Shown here piece after piece: positions 36,103-48,688 of a stretch of 64,000 bases of DNA (position 1 is its first letter; the number at the start of each line of letters is the position of its first letter). Position numbers and translations under genes: made by a program. Under the pieces are notes generated by a model. It did not search any database, was not told where the DNA came from, and worked only from the letters and a program-made list of their open reading frames with translations. Origin of the DNA: Adineta vaga (Eukaryota; Rotifera); assembly GCA_021613535.1 (NCBI GenBank), contig CP075497.1, forward strand, positions 10,974,001-11,038,000. Direction: 5' to 3'.

Positions 36103-36992
36103 ATATCTGTTATACATCGTTGTTAAACATTAAAAAAATAAAAAGAATTGCATTGAAATGAATTTCAATAAGGAGAAAACGATTCTTGCTTGAAATTTTG
36201 TTCGTTTAGTTTTTTGCATCTCATAATGAAGAAAAAGATTGTTGTAGATGAAAGAAAAAAAAAGTCCAGAGAAATCATATCATTTTCAAATTATAGCATA
36301 GCTTGTCACTTGTTTTCAGAAAATGCATTGAACTATTTGTCTAGTTTATAATAGTAGATGTCATATATTCATCTCTCAAACAGATGGATATGTCGTCTAA
36401 TATCATGGTTATAATGAATTATTGAGTGTACTCGGTTTCATTTCAAAAGTATTGGGAATGAATAGTACTAACTGACGGATACTCTACAATGACAGTTCTT
36501 CATCTATTCAACAACTTATTCGTGTCGATTGGAGCTACTGAAAATGTGTTAAATAGATAAGTATGCAAGATAATCTCATCTACAATATCAGCTACGTGTT
36601 CTTTTCATTAAACATTTTTATTTGGCATCATCACGGTAATATTTAATGACGTATTTTGTGAAAAATATTCATGAGAACAACAATGATCGATAACAATAGT
36701 TTAGTATTTACTCTTTAACGCAGTTTTAAAACCGACTAAAGTAAAAAAAATACTTCTTCTGAAACTGTTTCGTCGATCAACCTTTTTATTTGATGATATT
36801 TCCGTTAATTGAAAAAGAGACGAGACTTGCAAAACAAATATTGTCGTTGATTCTCTCTTGTCTTTCTTTTTGGGTGAAACAAATAGTGTTCCAGAAGCTG
36901 TCGACAAATCAAATAATTACCCATTGGTATAAATACAATTGTTTTATTCCTTTGAATGTTTTTTGAAGAAAATTCAAGATTTGAAAAGAAAT
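36103..36992. other. Spacer between ASNS and the Ly6-like gene
   Basis: AT-rich spacer with the ASNS poly(A) region (aaaaaataaaaag near 36133). No coding signal could be supported. Confidence 0.45.
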
Positions 36993-37453
36993 ATGATCAA
37001 CAAACTTACAGTTCTCTGCATACTTGGTAACTTGTTTTTTCTGTAATGATTTGATTTGTTACAATATCTATCCTAGTTTCTTTGCCAATGTCCATGACAC
37101 TGAATTGTTATACATGTTCGGGACTTATCAGCACAGCTTGTAATGATCCTTTCAATGCAACAGGATCAGGTGTTACACAAACTGGACAGAATAATAATAA
37201 TACATACTGTCAAGTATACACTTTTCGATTAGATTGCTCAAATACTTAATATCTTATTTATATTTTCTAGAAAGATGCATTTTTGGGCATTATTACACGT
37301 AGTGGAAGTACATCGTGTATCGCTACGAACTCGACTTCCTTGTCAACCACAGCATGCTGTCAAACCGATCTTTGCAATGCAGCTTATTCTCATTATCAAG
37401 TCTCTTTTCTGATGCTTATTGGTTTTATCGCTGCCTTGACTAGAATCTATTGA
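36993..37453 (+). CDS. Ly6/uPAR-domain GPI-anchored surface protein
   Basis: Three exons (36993-37026, 37077-37213, 37271-37453) encode 117 residues. A short signal peptide (MINKLTVLCILGVSLPMSM) leads into one three-finger domain: LNCYTCSGLISTACNDPF, a Gly/Asn-rich finger with sequons, TYCQKDAFLGIITRSGSTSC, then the closing CCQTDLCNAA (CC....CN signature). The C-terminal hydrophobic tail (VSFLMLIGFIAALTRIY) fits a GPI-attachment signal. The layout resembles invertebrate single-domain Ly6 proteins such as the sleepless/quiver and bero group, but I cannot assign an orthologue. It lies downstream of ASNS on the same strand with its own promoter space. Confidence 0.85.
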
Positions 37454-38002
37454 ACATAGAACACGAATCGTGCATTGCAGTCATTCATTGATGTGCACAA
37501 AACATTCTCTTATTTCTTTCTTCATTATTGATCAAAAACATAATAAAGAATACAGCATTGATATACCTTATATTATGAGAATAAAAAGACATTATTTTCT
37601 TTCCTTTCAGATCTTTTCTAAACAGAAACGATAGAAATATATTTACATACGATCGAACTTCAAAGTTCATTTTATTTCAATAACATAGAAACTTTATTCA
37701 GATAAACAAAATATTTCAATCATACTGTCTGAGTTTCTACTTCTTTTTAAACCAAAACAAACCAACTTTTTAGAAGAATAACAATGGAAAGATTTGATTG
37801 GTTTATTTTATATTAATACCAATCAACTTGTAAAAGAGACCTCTATTTATTTGAAAACATAAAGAGGAGTTTACTTTGAGATCAATTCAGAAATGGTTAC
37901 TTTTCAGACAAAGATTTGACCACAATTGTCCGACAATTGACTACTGACTGTTCTTTACTTTATTTCGGTCAAAGAAAATTCTCGTTGTATTGGTTGACCG
38001 TT
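37454..38002. other. Spacer between Ly6-like and coiled-coil genes
   Basis: An AT-rich region that should hold a 3'UTR and the promoter of the downstream gene. The frame just before the coiled-coil ATG is open back to about 37916 but has no ATG. No gene is seen. Confidence 0.4.
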
Positions 38003-40922
38003 ATGTCTTCATTTACGGCGAGTTCAAATGATTCACAGAATCGAACGCAACGTCGTCTACAATTCGAAGGTTTTAATATTCATGAACCAATAAATTCTTC
38101 GCGTCACCATCATCATTCTTCATCAACAACAATGCTTACATCAACACCGGATCATAAATTATACGAAAAAGAAAATCATGAACATCTTGAGTAAATAAAT
38201 TGTTCTGTAAACATTTCAATGTATTCAGTTTATTTTTTGAAAATAGTTTGCTTCAATCAAATGACCCTGAACCTTGTTTATTACAATTACAAAATGCTCG
38301 ACAATTATTACATTCCATGAGTCGAACGAACATTCATACAACGAATGATCAACCAATTCTTGATGATCAACAACCACGAACAGGTTCTCTCTCTTTCTTG
38401 AAATCAAATTATTTTCATTCATTTCTTTTCTCATTCTTAACAGAACTTGTCAATGAAAATAATCCGGAATTAGCTTATTACAAATCTTCATTGGAAAGTG
38501 AACGTAATCGTCGAAAACAATTAGAAACTCTAATTGATGTTCAACAAAAACGTTTAACTGAAGCTGAATCGGAATTAATTCAACTTCGTGCAAATGATCA
38601 TAAGAAAACATTATGTATGAAACAACTTGAACAAATGATTCCAAATGTTGTCGATGAGTGGAAACAAAAAGAAGATGATTATAAAAATAAACTAAATAAT
38701 ATTACACAACAATTAAAACAAATTGAACAAACCAATCGAGAGAAAATATCCAACGAGAGAAAACAATTTGATGAACAATTAAATGAAAAGAATTCAACCA
38801 TTGAACGTTTAACAAAAGAGAATGAAAGAAAAAAACAAGATTATGAAAATTTACAATCACAAACAAAACAATATGAACAACGAATTCAACAATTAACCAA
38901 AGATACTGAACTAGTAAAAGATAGATTCTATACTTTTAATTAATCATATGTCTGTTTTTTAGGCAAAACAACAATGGTCTTCTATAGAAAATGATTTACG
39001 CAATGATCTGAAGAATGATGAAGCTCGTTTGGATATTCTCCGATCTGAATCAGATGAAAGACAACAAGAGATCGAGCAAATGTTACGTGATCAACAGAGG
39101 ACGAATTCGGAACATCAAATGAAAGTTCGACAATTCGAAAATGAACTTGATGAACAAAGACGAGAAAATGTTCGTGAAAAACTTAATTGAATTTTAACGT
39201 AATAGTTTTGATTGTTATTTAGAATGTATTAAAAATGGAATTGGATTTACGTGAAGCAAAATATCGAGCTCAAAATGAATCACTTAAAATGCAATTAATA
39301 CGTGATGCAGAAACAAAAGTTTGTTTTGAGATTTTAACATATTTGATCTATCAAATTTGTTTTAGTTAAATCAACGTCTTGAAGAACAACATACCAAACA
39401 TCTCCACATAGAAGAAGAATTAAATGAATTACATCGCCGTAAATTGGCTGATTTAGAAGATAAACATGAACAAAATTTATCAAATGAACGACAAGAACAT
39501 GAAAATCGTGTTCAGACATTAATAAGCAAGCTTGATCAAACGAAAAATGAAATTGAACGAATACAATCAACAACACTTGCTGAACGACAAGATTTAGCTA
39601 AAAAATTACAAGATGTATTCGAAACAGCACTATTTCAGGGATCAACAAAACCAACGATGATATCGAAGGAAAAATCGGTCTCGTTATCATCACCACCACC
39701 AACGTCAAGACAAATTCCACCACCTAAATCACAAACATTAATCGATACACAAATCAAAGATAAAGCAAATGAATTTCTCCATCCATTACCTTTGGTAAAT
39801 AATGATCATCCAACGAATATGTCAACGATACGATCGCTTTCATCTCGTATTGATTCACTTGTTGACCATACGAATCGAGTAGCAAACGGTTTTGAAATCA
39901 ATTCCCGATTACCACTATCACTACAGCAAGAAAATATGTCAGAATGGACGGAGAATAATCAAAAGTAAGTCCTTTGCTTTCATTGAATGAATTATTTCTC
40001 TTCAACTATAAACCTTTGTTTTCTCTCTAGTCGTCTATTATCTTCACGACCACCAAGTGCTCTTCAATCACCATTCTATCGTTCAACTCCAATTGATTCA
40101 TTGCAAGATTGGTATCCACAATCATCTCTTAGTTCAAATAATAATAATCATTTAACTCAACGTAGTCAATCAGCTGATCCGACAAACAGCGGATTTTTCT
40201 CAATTTATTCTTCTCATCAATATCCACCAACCTCCCAACAACAACAACAACAACAACAACAGACACACTCATCCAATTCCTATAGTCTTGATAGTAATTT
40301 AAATACCAGTCATTTTCATCAATCAGCAATGCCGTCCTATCGTTCAGCATCATCAATAACATCAAATTTAATTGATAATCAACAAGAAATTCAAGCAACC
40401 ATTTCAAAAGATAGTATTGATCGACAGCAGTACGATCAAACATCTTCAGCCAATGAATCCTTAACACGATATGTTAAAATGTTACTTGAACGATCACCTA
40501 ATCATGATCAAAAACCATCACATAGAGAACATCCTTTAGCTAGAACCAATCAATCTCTACATGATATTCAACATTCTATTGAACAATTAAATTTAGCTGA
40601 ACGTGATCGTTCAAAATTAATTGTTGATGATTTAACTTTGAATAACCAATCTCCAACACCACGACAACATAAAACATCCATGACAGCTCGTAGTAATCCA
40701 ACTGCAACATCAACTACAGCTAATGGAGTAAAAAAACGACTTGATTATGATATACATAACAATAAACAAAGTAACTCTAACGAATTATTCGAACGATTAT
40801 CTCAACCAAAGACACGTGTGAAAAAAGATAAAACGAAACCACATCATAATCAACAACAACAACAGCAGCAGCAGCAGCAGCAACAACAACAACAATCAAC
40901 ATCGACAGGAGTATGGAAATAA
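38003..40922 (+). CDS. Long coiled-coil protein with polyQ tail, probably cytoskeletal or centrosomal
   Basis: Seven exons (38003-38190, 38247-38383, 38444-38913, 38963-39169, 39223-39318, 39366-39964, 40031-40922) encode 862 residues. Residues about 110-520 form a near-continuous charged coiled coil rich in Glu, Gln, Lys and Asn, for example SSLESERNRRKQLETLIDVQ, LTKENERKKQDYENLQSQ and SNERQEHENRVQTLISKLD. The N-terminus is His/Ser-rich. The C-terminal 340 residues are disordered: Ser/Pro-rich with two glutamine tracts and a basic patch (VKKRLDYD, KTRVKKDKTKPHH). The layout recalls centriole proteins such as centrobin, but I see no diagnostic motif and do not assign a name. ATG 38003 is the first in frame. 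Confidence 0.8.
40851..40895 (+). repeat. CAA/CAG trinucleotide tract encoding 15 glutamines
   Basis: Fifteen in-frame CAA or CAG codons near the C-terminus of the coiled-coil protein, with a pure CAG core at about 40863-40880. A second, shorter Gln tract is encoded near 40239-40261. Such tracts often vary in length between alleles. Confidence 0.9.
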
Positions 40923-42192
40923 TCATATTTCTTCAATCGATAATATCATTAAAGAAACTTATTGTTATGTACATATTGCAAACAGTACAATAACTATTCA
41001 AATTCGAGAAATTCAGTGAATAGAACATGTCCTTAGATAGATTCGTTAATAAAACAAAAGCAATAGTTTTATTTGGGTTATTTCTATGTTCTTGTTTTTT
41101 TTTCTGATAGAATTGTATGTTGTCAAGAATTAGTACAAATAAAAATCTCGATTGATAATCTCCAATGATTATTTTTCTTTCAAGGTAAATGTTGATAAGA
41201 TATTATCCAAATACACATGTAAATTGGCACAGCTGTAGTAAAAGTAAACGATTAATAAAACAATCTTGTATTTTATTTGTTGATATTAGAGACTGTTTAT
41301 ACAATAGAATTTAAACTGTTTTATTTACAATCGAAATGAGAAACACTAAAAAACAATCATTCCTTTTATTGTGAAGAGAGTTCATTATGACGAGTAAACG
41401 AACAGAAATAGAAGTGTCGAGTAAATAGTGAAATGAGAAAAAAAGCTATTAAATTTCTTTACAAGTAACTGCATGTGTTTTTTGATCTATGAAGACATTG
41501 TATTCTATAAATAGAATAAGATCTCATGTGACAAGGACATTAGAAAGACAGATGAATAAAGAAAGGAAATGTCTCTTTTCTAGCCTTGAATAACACTTGG
41601 GATCATCCTTAAAGACATACAGAATAATAAAGAGGTCAATCTTTATATACAAACACACGGACATGAATTTAATTGTTTGAAATCATATAACCATAACCAG
41701 GAAATGAATAGAAGAATAAAGATAATTCATTTCTTTAATTATCTGAATGTTTTGTTGGATTTAAATGACAAAAACATTATCCTTGACCGAATTATATTGA
41801 GTATTTTTTTTCTTTATAGAATAACAATAGGCAAGCTGTCGACAAGTTTTATTACGCAAGAAGTTCGCTGTCGAGATTGTTACTTCATCAATCAATCACT
41901 CAATAGACTCTGCATGCATAACACAAGATGACAAAATTAGTTCGAAGAGCGAAAGAAAAAAGTCTGTGATCTTCCTTTTTTTTCCTATCATCATCATCAT
42001 CATCGTCAATTGCTCTTTTCATTTCGAAATACTTTCTATTTAGAAGAAAAAGATTTGTACAGACATCGATAGATTCTAGAGAAACGCATATAACCTTGAG
42101 AAGAGAAAAGAAAAACAACAAATCAGTCTTTTTTTAATATTCACCATCGATTAGTTCAAAAGAAATTAAAGTAAAATATTTATCATTTGTTA
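40923..42192. other. Shared 3' region of coiled-coil (+) and tetraspanin (-) genes
   Basis: This 1.3 kb lies between two convergent genes and contains several AATAAA-like hexamers (near 41050, 41138 and 41256). One frame at 41677-41931 has no recognisable features. I see no RNA gene. Confidence 0.45.
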
Positions 42193-44207
42193 TTAAACAT
42201 GATAAGGTGCTCGGATGTATCCATCATAGATCATTGCATTTTGACAAACACAAATAGCAAGAAAGATTCCAAGTAACTAAATAAGAAATTTTATTAACAT
42301 AAAAGACAAAGAAATGTTTCAATACTTACAGCAAGAAGACATAAACTTAATTCAACGATTACAAAAAATTTTCCCCAATAGATGGTTGCTTCCGTTAGTG
42401 AATGAAAACATCCGGGTGTACCACTCACACCGATTTGTTCAATACGGCAAGATGCTGTTGTATTCATTAGTGAACAGCAAGACATAGGAACAAGTGAATC
42501 ACTGTAATCATATGCAGAATCGATCCCACAGCAATGATACTAAAAATAAATGAATATTAAACTTGAAAATCTTGTTTATTTAGTTCTTTTGATGATTATT
42601 CGAGATGTCTGACACAGTCGGAAGTGAAGTAACATGATGTTTTCTTCAGTTGACCTTGATGATGTTTCTACTAGGCTCTTCCATGCAGATGGTGAATTAT
42701 ACTCAAGGACATTGAGAATAGAAAAAAAAACGGAAGGCTACATCATGGTTGACGATTGATCGATGCCAGTCTGTTTGCCTAGTCAATAATATTGTATGCA
42801 TAACAAAGAGATAAACGGAATTTCCTTCTTCTTCTTCTTCTTTTGTTACGCTTCATCACTGTTAAGTTTTTCTTTTCTTTATTTGAAAAGAAGTCAATAT
42901 TAGTAGAGAGTATGATGCAATTTTCCACTCGTAATTGTCCTTTGATTAGAAAGCGTAAACAACATCAAGATGACAAAGACAAAAAACTTTATGACAAGGA
43001 ATAAAATGTCGAAAGAAAGTTCATTATTCAACTTAATCCACAAGTGTATATGTCAGAAAGTAAAAAATTACATTTTGATCAAGTGTAATGATAACAATTA
43101 CATCATCATTATCATAACGAAATCTCTGATTTTCTTTTTTCAACTAATATTTGTTCACTAAAAATCTCTCTTTCTCTCTCTCTCTCTTTTTCGATATCAA
43201 TAGAAATAGACAGACAATGTGAACTTCGGAATAGGAAAAAGAAAAAGAAACCTCATGCACCAACTGTATTCATTACTCATTTCATTCTTTCTTTAATTTA
43301 CGTAACAATTCGAAATTTTATTCTACCTTGTTTTGAATATAATCTACAGCTCGTTCATATTGATCTGGATGTAAATGATCGTATTTTTTTATTTGAGAGA
43401 CAAGACGTTGTTTTATTAATGAATGCCATTGTTCACGTTCGACAGCAATATATGTAAATAAAGCTAATTCAGCTAAGAGAATAGTTGTGATTAAAACGAT
43501 ATACTAGAGAGAAAGAAATTCATCGTTCTATTTTTGTCTTCTATGAGACGATCATGATGACTTACAAATATAAGACAAGTGCGTGAATCACGTATGGCAC
43601 CACATAATCCAAAAAGTCCAATTAAAAAGATGATAATACCAAAGAGAATAACAGAAATTGCTGCGATTTCAAAAGATGATAATGGTATTGAAGTTAAATT
43701 GAATAGACGAACAATTGGTTGTACTTCAGGACGTAAAAAGAAGAGAACACCAAGAACGATAAGAGCAGCACCACTTAACTAGATAGGTAACAAAAATAAA
43801 AATAAACAGAGACAATCAGTCAGTATGTCTAAGGATTAACACCTATCAATGTAAAGTTTTCATGACGAAACTAAATTTCTTTTCTCTCATGTCAATGTTC
43901 AATAGTTATCTTCATTTGTGTATGTCAATATTATTTCTATTAAAAGTCACACGACTATCGTCTGCTTTTTCTCATAGAATTTAAATATACATGAACAACA
44001 GTTCTTTTACATGTTATTGAATGAATAGAAGGCGTACGTTCGAGGTCTACTCAATACTGTTTTTGTTCTGACATGAGAAATAAATGTGTGTTGTCACACC
44101 TGTTCATACTTTACATTCGAAAATTATTTACATTTACTTACCCAAAAAAGAATATTTAAAATTAGAAGAAGATATTTTGCACACGGATAACATGTAGCTA
44201 AACCCAT
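42193..44207 (-). CDS. Tetraspanin
   Basis: Five exons (44207-44142, 43778-43566, 43503-43327, 42539-42330, 42276-42193) encode 249 residues. Tetraspanins organise membrane microdomains with integrins and other partners. Four membrane helices are seen: KYLLLILNILFWLSGAALI, AAISVILFGIIIFLIGLFG, YIVLITTILLAELALFTYI and FFVIVELSLCLLAVSI. The large extracellular loop has the hallmark YHCCGIDSAYDY, then a second cysteine pair in VPMSCCSLMNTTASC and the closing GVSGTPGCFHSL, so at least six loop cysteines. The short N-terminal tail MGLATCYPCAK carries cysteines suited to palmitoylation. The tail after TM4 is unusually short. The last intron is only 53 nt. The CCG motif makes the family secure; the subfamily is not assigned. 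Confidence 0.92.
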
Positions 44208-47200
44208 CGTTGTTGCTTTTTGGACGTAATTACATTGTTATTGTCTGTTCGTTTATGATCTATATTTGATAACGAATGGGTTAATAACGACTGTCTCTTA
44301 TGTATATGACAAAATAATAACGTAGTGGATAAAAAAAGAAACTAGTATCAATAGAATAATTTCATCCAATACTACATGTCCGACCAACTAGATAGAAGAA
44401 TAAGAAAGAGAATCGAGATTATTTTTCCGATGTATAAATAGTTCGTTAGTTTGCTCGGATAGTTAAACACGCTTAAATTCCTGGAGAATACGACGGACTG
44501 AGCTGCAGAATAACGTGTATGTGGTTAGTAATGGAGTGAGTGAATGTTTTCGAAGGAGAACATAAAGAGAAAGAGCGAAAAGTAATTTGAAGAGTATCGT
44601 CAATAGAAAAAGAACGAGACATAGAAGAGAAGAAAAAAAAACCACAAGAGCAAGGCAAGAAAAAAAAGACGAAGAAGAAGAAGAAAAAAAGCTTCCGAAC
44701 AAAGAAAAAGAATAAGAATAAATCTAAATTAACATTGTCTCTCACTATTACTGATGAACAATAGAATATTCGCAGCATATGCTTGAAATTTTCTCTGATA
44801 GTACTTGATGAAACGAACACTGGAGATGAAAAGAGTACATAAATATATACTTAAATCAAATGACATACATCTTAATTCATTTCTTTTTCTCATTCGAAGT
44901 AACAGTAATGAGAATGCCTATTTATTGTTCAATGCACGTTGTAATAAAGATTATTGACTGATGAGAAATTTGTCTATTCTATTTGATGAACAGATCTATG
45001 TTTAGAAAGACTAAACCAATGTGTTATATACGCTCATGTGAATAGTTAATATTGACATTAGTCATGATGAACATGTAGTCTTCAATCGATAAGAAGATAT
45101 TCATCTTTCAACATGATTACAAAAAAGAAAAAAGAGAGAATGTTTCAATTTAAATCAACATTTATTAGTTGATATAATTGCTTAATTTCATCAGAATAAT
45201 CCACTTGAAATATCGATATGACGTAATTAATTTATGCGTCTTATGAAAAGCAAAATCGATCAATAAGAAAGAAGAAAAAAAAGTAACTATTCTTATCAAT
45301 TGTTGAAAAGAAAAGTCGAGTTATTTTCGCTTCATTTATGACTTCAATGAACCTTTAAGTAGATATATATATATATGTTCTTCATTGAACAATTGATAAA
45401 CTTGTATTACTCAATATAATTATCTCTAAATCATTCTTTATCTTATTGAAAAGATATGACCACTTGACGAAACATTTTAGAATTGTTTGTTGTTTTGTAT
45501 TGCATTCAAAAGTGTAGAACATGCCTATTTAGTAATTGATACATATCGAAATATATTTTTTTCCGATTGCTGATAAAGACCATGAGATATTTTTCATACG
45601 TATCACCTTTTTGTTTTGATTGACGATGAGAAAATATTCATCAATTTAATTATGAAAAAATAAATGCATTAAATTCAAGGTTCTTTGACGTCATGATATT
45701 TTCTCTAGGTATAATTGCTATGATTGTAAAATAACAATAATCAATCAAGTTGATAGGTAGAAGTTAAAAGGTAGATTTCAAGTCTATTGAAGATATTTCT
45801 CAAAAGAAATTGCCTTGAATTTAATGAAATCAATAAAAGGCAAAGGTCAATTTTATTGAAAATTATATAATCAATATGAAAACCTTGGAAAAGATCATCG
45901 TCAAGTGAATAGTACATATCTAAGAAAGTCTTTTCTTATGTCATCTAATAGAGAACTACTTGATGTTAAGAAAAATTCTTTGCGAATGATTTAATTGAAT
46001 ACAAACATCAAGTGAAAAGCAAATAATTGTTAGTTAGACATTCATTACTAATTGAACTCTCGTTTATAATCAATAGAACTGTTTTATACGAATAATCAAG
46101 TGGTTAAATAGAATAAATTCGTTAGATAAATGTAAAATTCTATTTGATAACAAGGAAAAACTTGAACTTTTTTTATTTGAAAAACAACATGAGTGACTGT
46201 GTAATACGAAGTATAGTTATTATTATAGCTGCTAACATAATTTACACAAGCCCTTGGAGAATAAGAAATATTAATAATAATCATTTTTTATTCAGCAAAA
46301 ACTATTCAGTTTTCCAAGGAAATTCGTCTATGCATTAGATTCAACTAATCACTTTGATTATTCATTAGTCGTCATAATCATCTTGGATGATCACCTACTA
46401 TTATTATTATTAATCTATTTTGTTTTCCGCCTAGGAAAGCAACTGACTAATCTTCAAGTAATCCAACGAGTAAATCTTTCTTCTTCAACAAAATAGAACG
46501 CATTTTGCCAAAGAATTGAATTAAGCATTGAACTATATTACGTATGTGAGTAGCAATTAGGAGGATTGGAAAACAACGTCATTTAGTCAATGAACATAGG
46601 AAAGGAAGTTGTCAACAACACACAACTTAGTTTTTCTTTTTCGTATTTGTTATGAATTTATCTATGTCATGTCGTATATTCTGTTCTTTTTTAGTAATCT
46701 AGTTAGAATAAAAGCGTCAATAGAAGTGATGAACACAAATAAGACTTTTGTTTTTGATATAATTTCAATAATTTTCTTTCAAATCAGTAGAGAAGAAAAT
46801 GAGGAAAAGATTCATTGAAGGATGTATGAAGACGGATGTTGACGTGCACGCATGTTTCTTGTTATTGGATTTATCATAGATATAGACGTTTTTGAAGTGT
46901 TGCTCATTGATGTTTGGTTGACAATGTTAGAAAACAGAAACATAAGAAAATCTTTTCCTTTTGATCACATTCTGACAAACAACAAGTAAAGATAGGTTTC
47001 TCTTCTTTTGCTTTTAGGATTTATTAAGTAGATAGGCGAAAACAATTAGAAGCGTTTTTTCTCTTCGATCTATGGATAGATCGTTTTTTTTCGTCTCCTT
47101 TCCTTTCCGACTTTGTTTTTTATTAATATTGACACATAGGTATTGAAGTATATAATCAAAGTTAAGGAAGAAATTGATTCTTTTCTCTTTGTTTATATCG

Positions 47201-47417
47201 TCCGGGAACGATTGTCTCGATTAAATTCGAAGATCAATGATTTTAGACATTTCCGGTAAACAAATATTTCTAAATTTATCAAGCAATCACTTTAGTTATG
47301 CGAAGATTTAGGACAATTACACATATCAATGCTTTTTGACAAATAGAAATTCTCTCTTTTTTTATTTTTAGTATTTATATTGTTCGATTGACAAATATCG
47401 TTCTCTGTTGTCTAAGT
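44208..47417. other. Gene-free stretch between tetraspanin and secreted peptide genes
   Basis: This 3.2 kb separates two genes read apart. The first part (44460-44830) is purine-rich on the plus strand and gives spurious hydrophobic frames on the minus strand. The remainder is AT-rich with an (AT)n run near 45364. An acceptor-like tract (tttttag at 47365-47371) just before the next gene suggests a 5'UTR intron. No conserved element could be recognised by eye. Confidence 0.45.
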
Positions 47418-47732
47418 ATGATTTCATTATTGAATATTATATGTCTTGGTCTCCTTCTATTTTGTATCGTTCTTGTTCAAGCTACACCATCGGTTGAAGC
47501 ATCCAATGATGCCAATAAAAAGACACCATTATCATCAACCAATGATCAACTTTATGAGCTTTATAAAATCATTCGTGAAGATCCTCGATATGCTTTAATA
47601 TCAAATAAAGATATTGTGGCATATATCTATCGAAATTTCGTACTTGGTAATGGTAATGATATGAATTCTGTCAAACCAAAATATCAGAAACGTCCTCGTT
47701 ATCGACAACAAAAGCAACAACAAACAGAATAA
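47418..47732 (+). CDS. Small secreted protein, possible peptide precursor
   Basis: A single coding exon from ATG 47418 gives 104 residues. A clear signal peptide (MISLLNIICLGLLLFCIVLV, then QA) should be cut near residue 22. The mature part has a compact predicted-helical segment (NDQLYELYKIIREDPRYALI, then SNKDIVAYIYRNFVLG) and ends in a basic tail (KPKYQKRPRYRQQK). There are no cysteines in the mature part. No Gly-Lys-Arg amidation site is present, although KR and RYR sites could be cut by convertases. An AATAAA lies at 47781. I do not recognise the family. Confidence 0.6.
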   Translation: MISLLNIICLGLLLFCIVLVQATPSVEASNDANKKTPLSSTNDQLYELYKIIREDPRYALISNKDIVAYIYRNFVLGNGNDMNSVKPKYQKRPRYRQQKQQQTE

Positions 47733-48688
47733 ATTTGACATCAATTGACATATGTTCATTCTAAATATTATACAGTATCAAATAAAATGATTGATAGAAT
47801 TAACAGATTACTAACGTATTCTATTTAACGATGTATAATGATGGACATGTTGCCATCAGTAAGGAAGTTTTCAAGTATAAGAATGTTATCGAGGCATCCT
47901 TTTTGAAAGGAAGCATATTGTTGTGTTTATTTATCGATGTTTGAAAGATAGGAAACAGAATGGATATTTGGTAGATGAAGAAAAGACTTATTTGTCAACT
48001 TGGTTTGTAGATATAATTGAATTAGCATAAAAACTAATAAGGATCAGCAATGGAAGAAGATGCATTATATTCCAAATAATGGCATTAGTTTTTCTTTTTT
48101 TATTTCATAGTATTTTATAGAGTGATAAACTTGTTTTCATTGGAATCTATTGTTATATGATAAAGAATCGACTAGTTATAGTGAAAATTAAATCATTCGT
48201 GTTTTAAAAGAACAGTTAGTAGAATGTTTTACGCGTGCAGATAATAATTATCGGCTTGAATTGATTTCTTTTACAACTAGTTTGTATTCGTTATATTGGA
48301 TTGAGGTGATGGCATACTTTCATAAATGTCATCGTGACTTTTTCTTAAGTCGAGATTATACATATCTTCTTTTCGTCTTCTCAACAATGTCAATAATTTT
48401 TCGTGCGTACAAAAACATGGAATAAAAAGAAACCCAATTAGACTTAACACTTAAATAAAGTTTATGAATGCAATGTAAAGAATATAATCATACTTTACTT
48501 AATACAATAATAATAATACGCGACATATTGTCATCACAAGTTGATATGAATTGCTTTGTACTACTTAGAAAAGAATTTATTATACTAAAATGATCTATAC
48601 ATATCATCATCTCACTTTATCATTGTTGTCGATGAAGTAGACGATTGAGTAGAAAATATAGCTAAATGTATAAAACAAATCTTTCATT
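47733..48688. other. Convergent spacer, no gene seen
   Basis: A 3' region between the secreted peptide gene (+) and the Ig-like gene (-). It includes AATAAA at 47781-47786. The remainder is AT-rich without long frames. Confidence 0.45.

Noticed and set aside
44463-44820. Minus-strand hydrophobic frames upstream of tetraspanin
   Set aside because: Phe/Leu/Ser runs from a purine-rich plus strand; no start context, conserved motif or exon structure.
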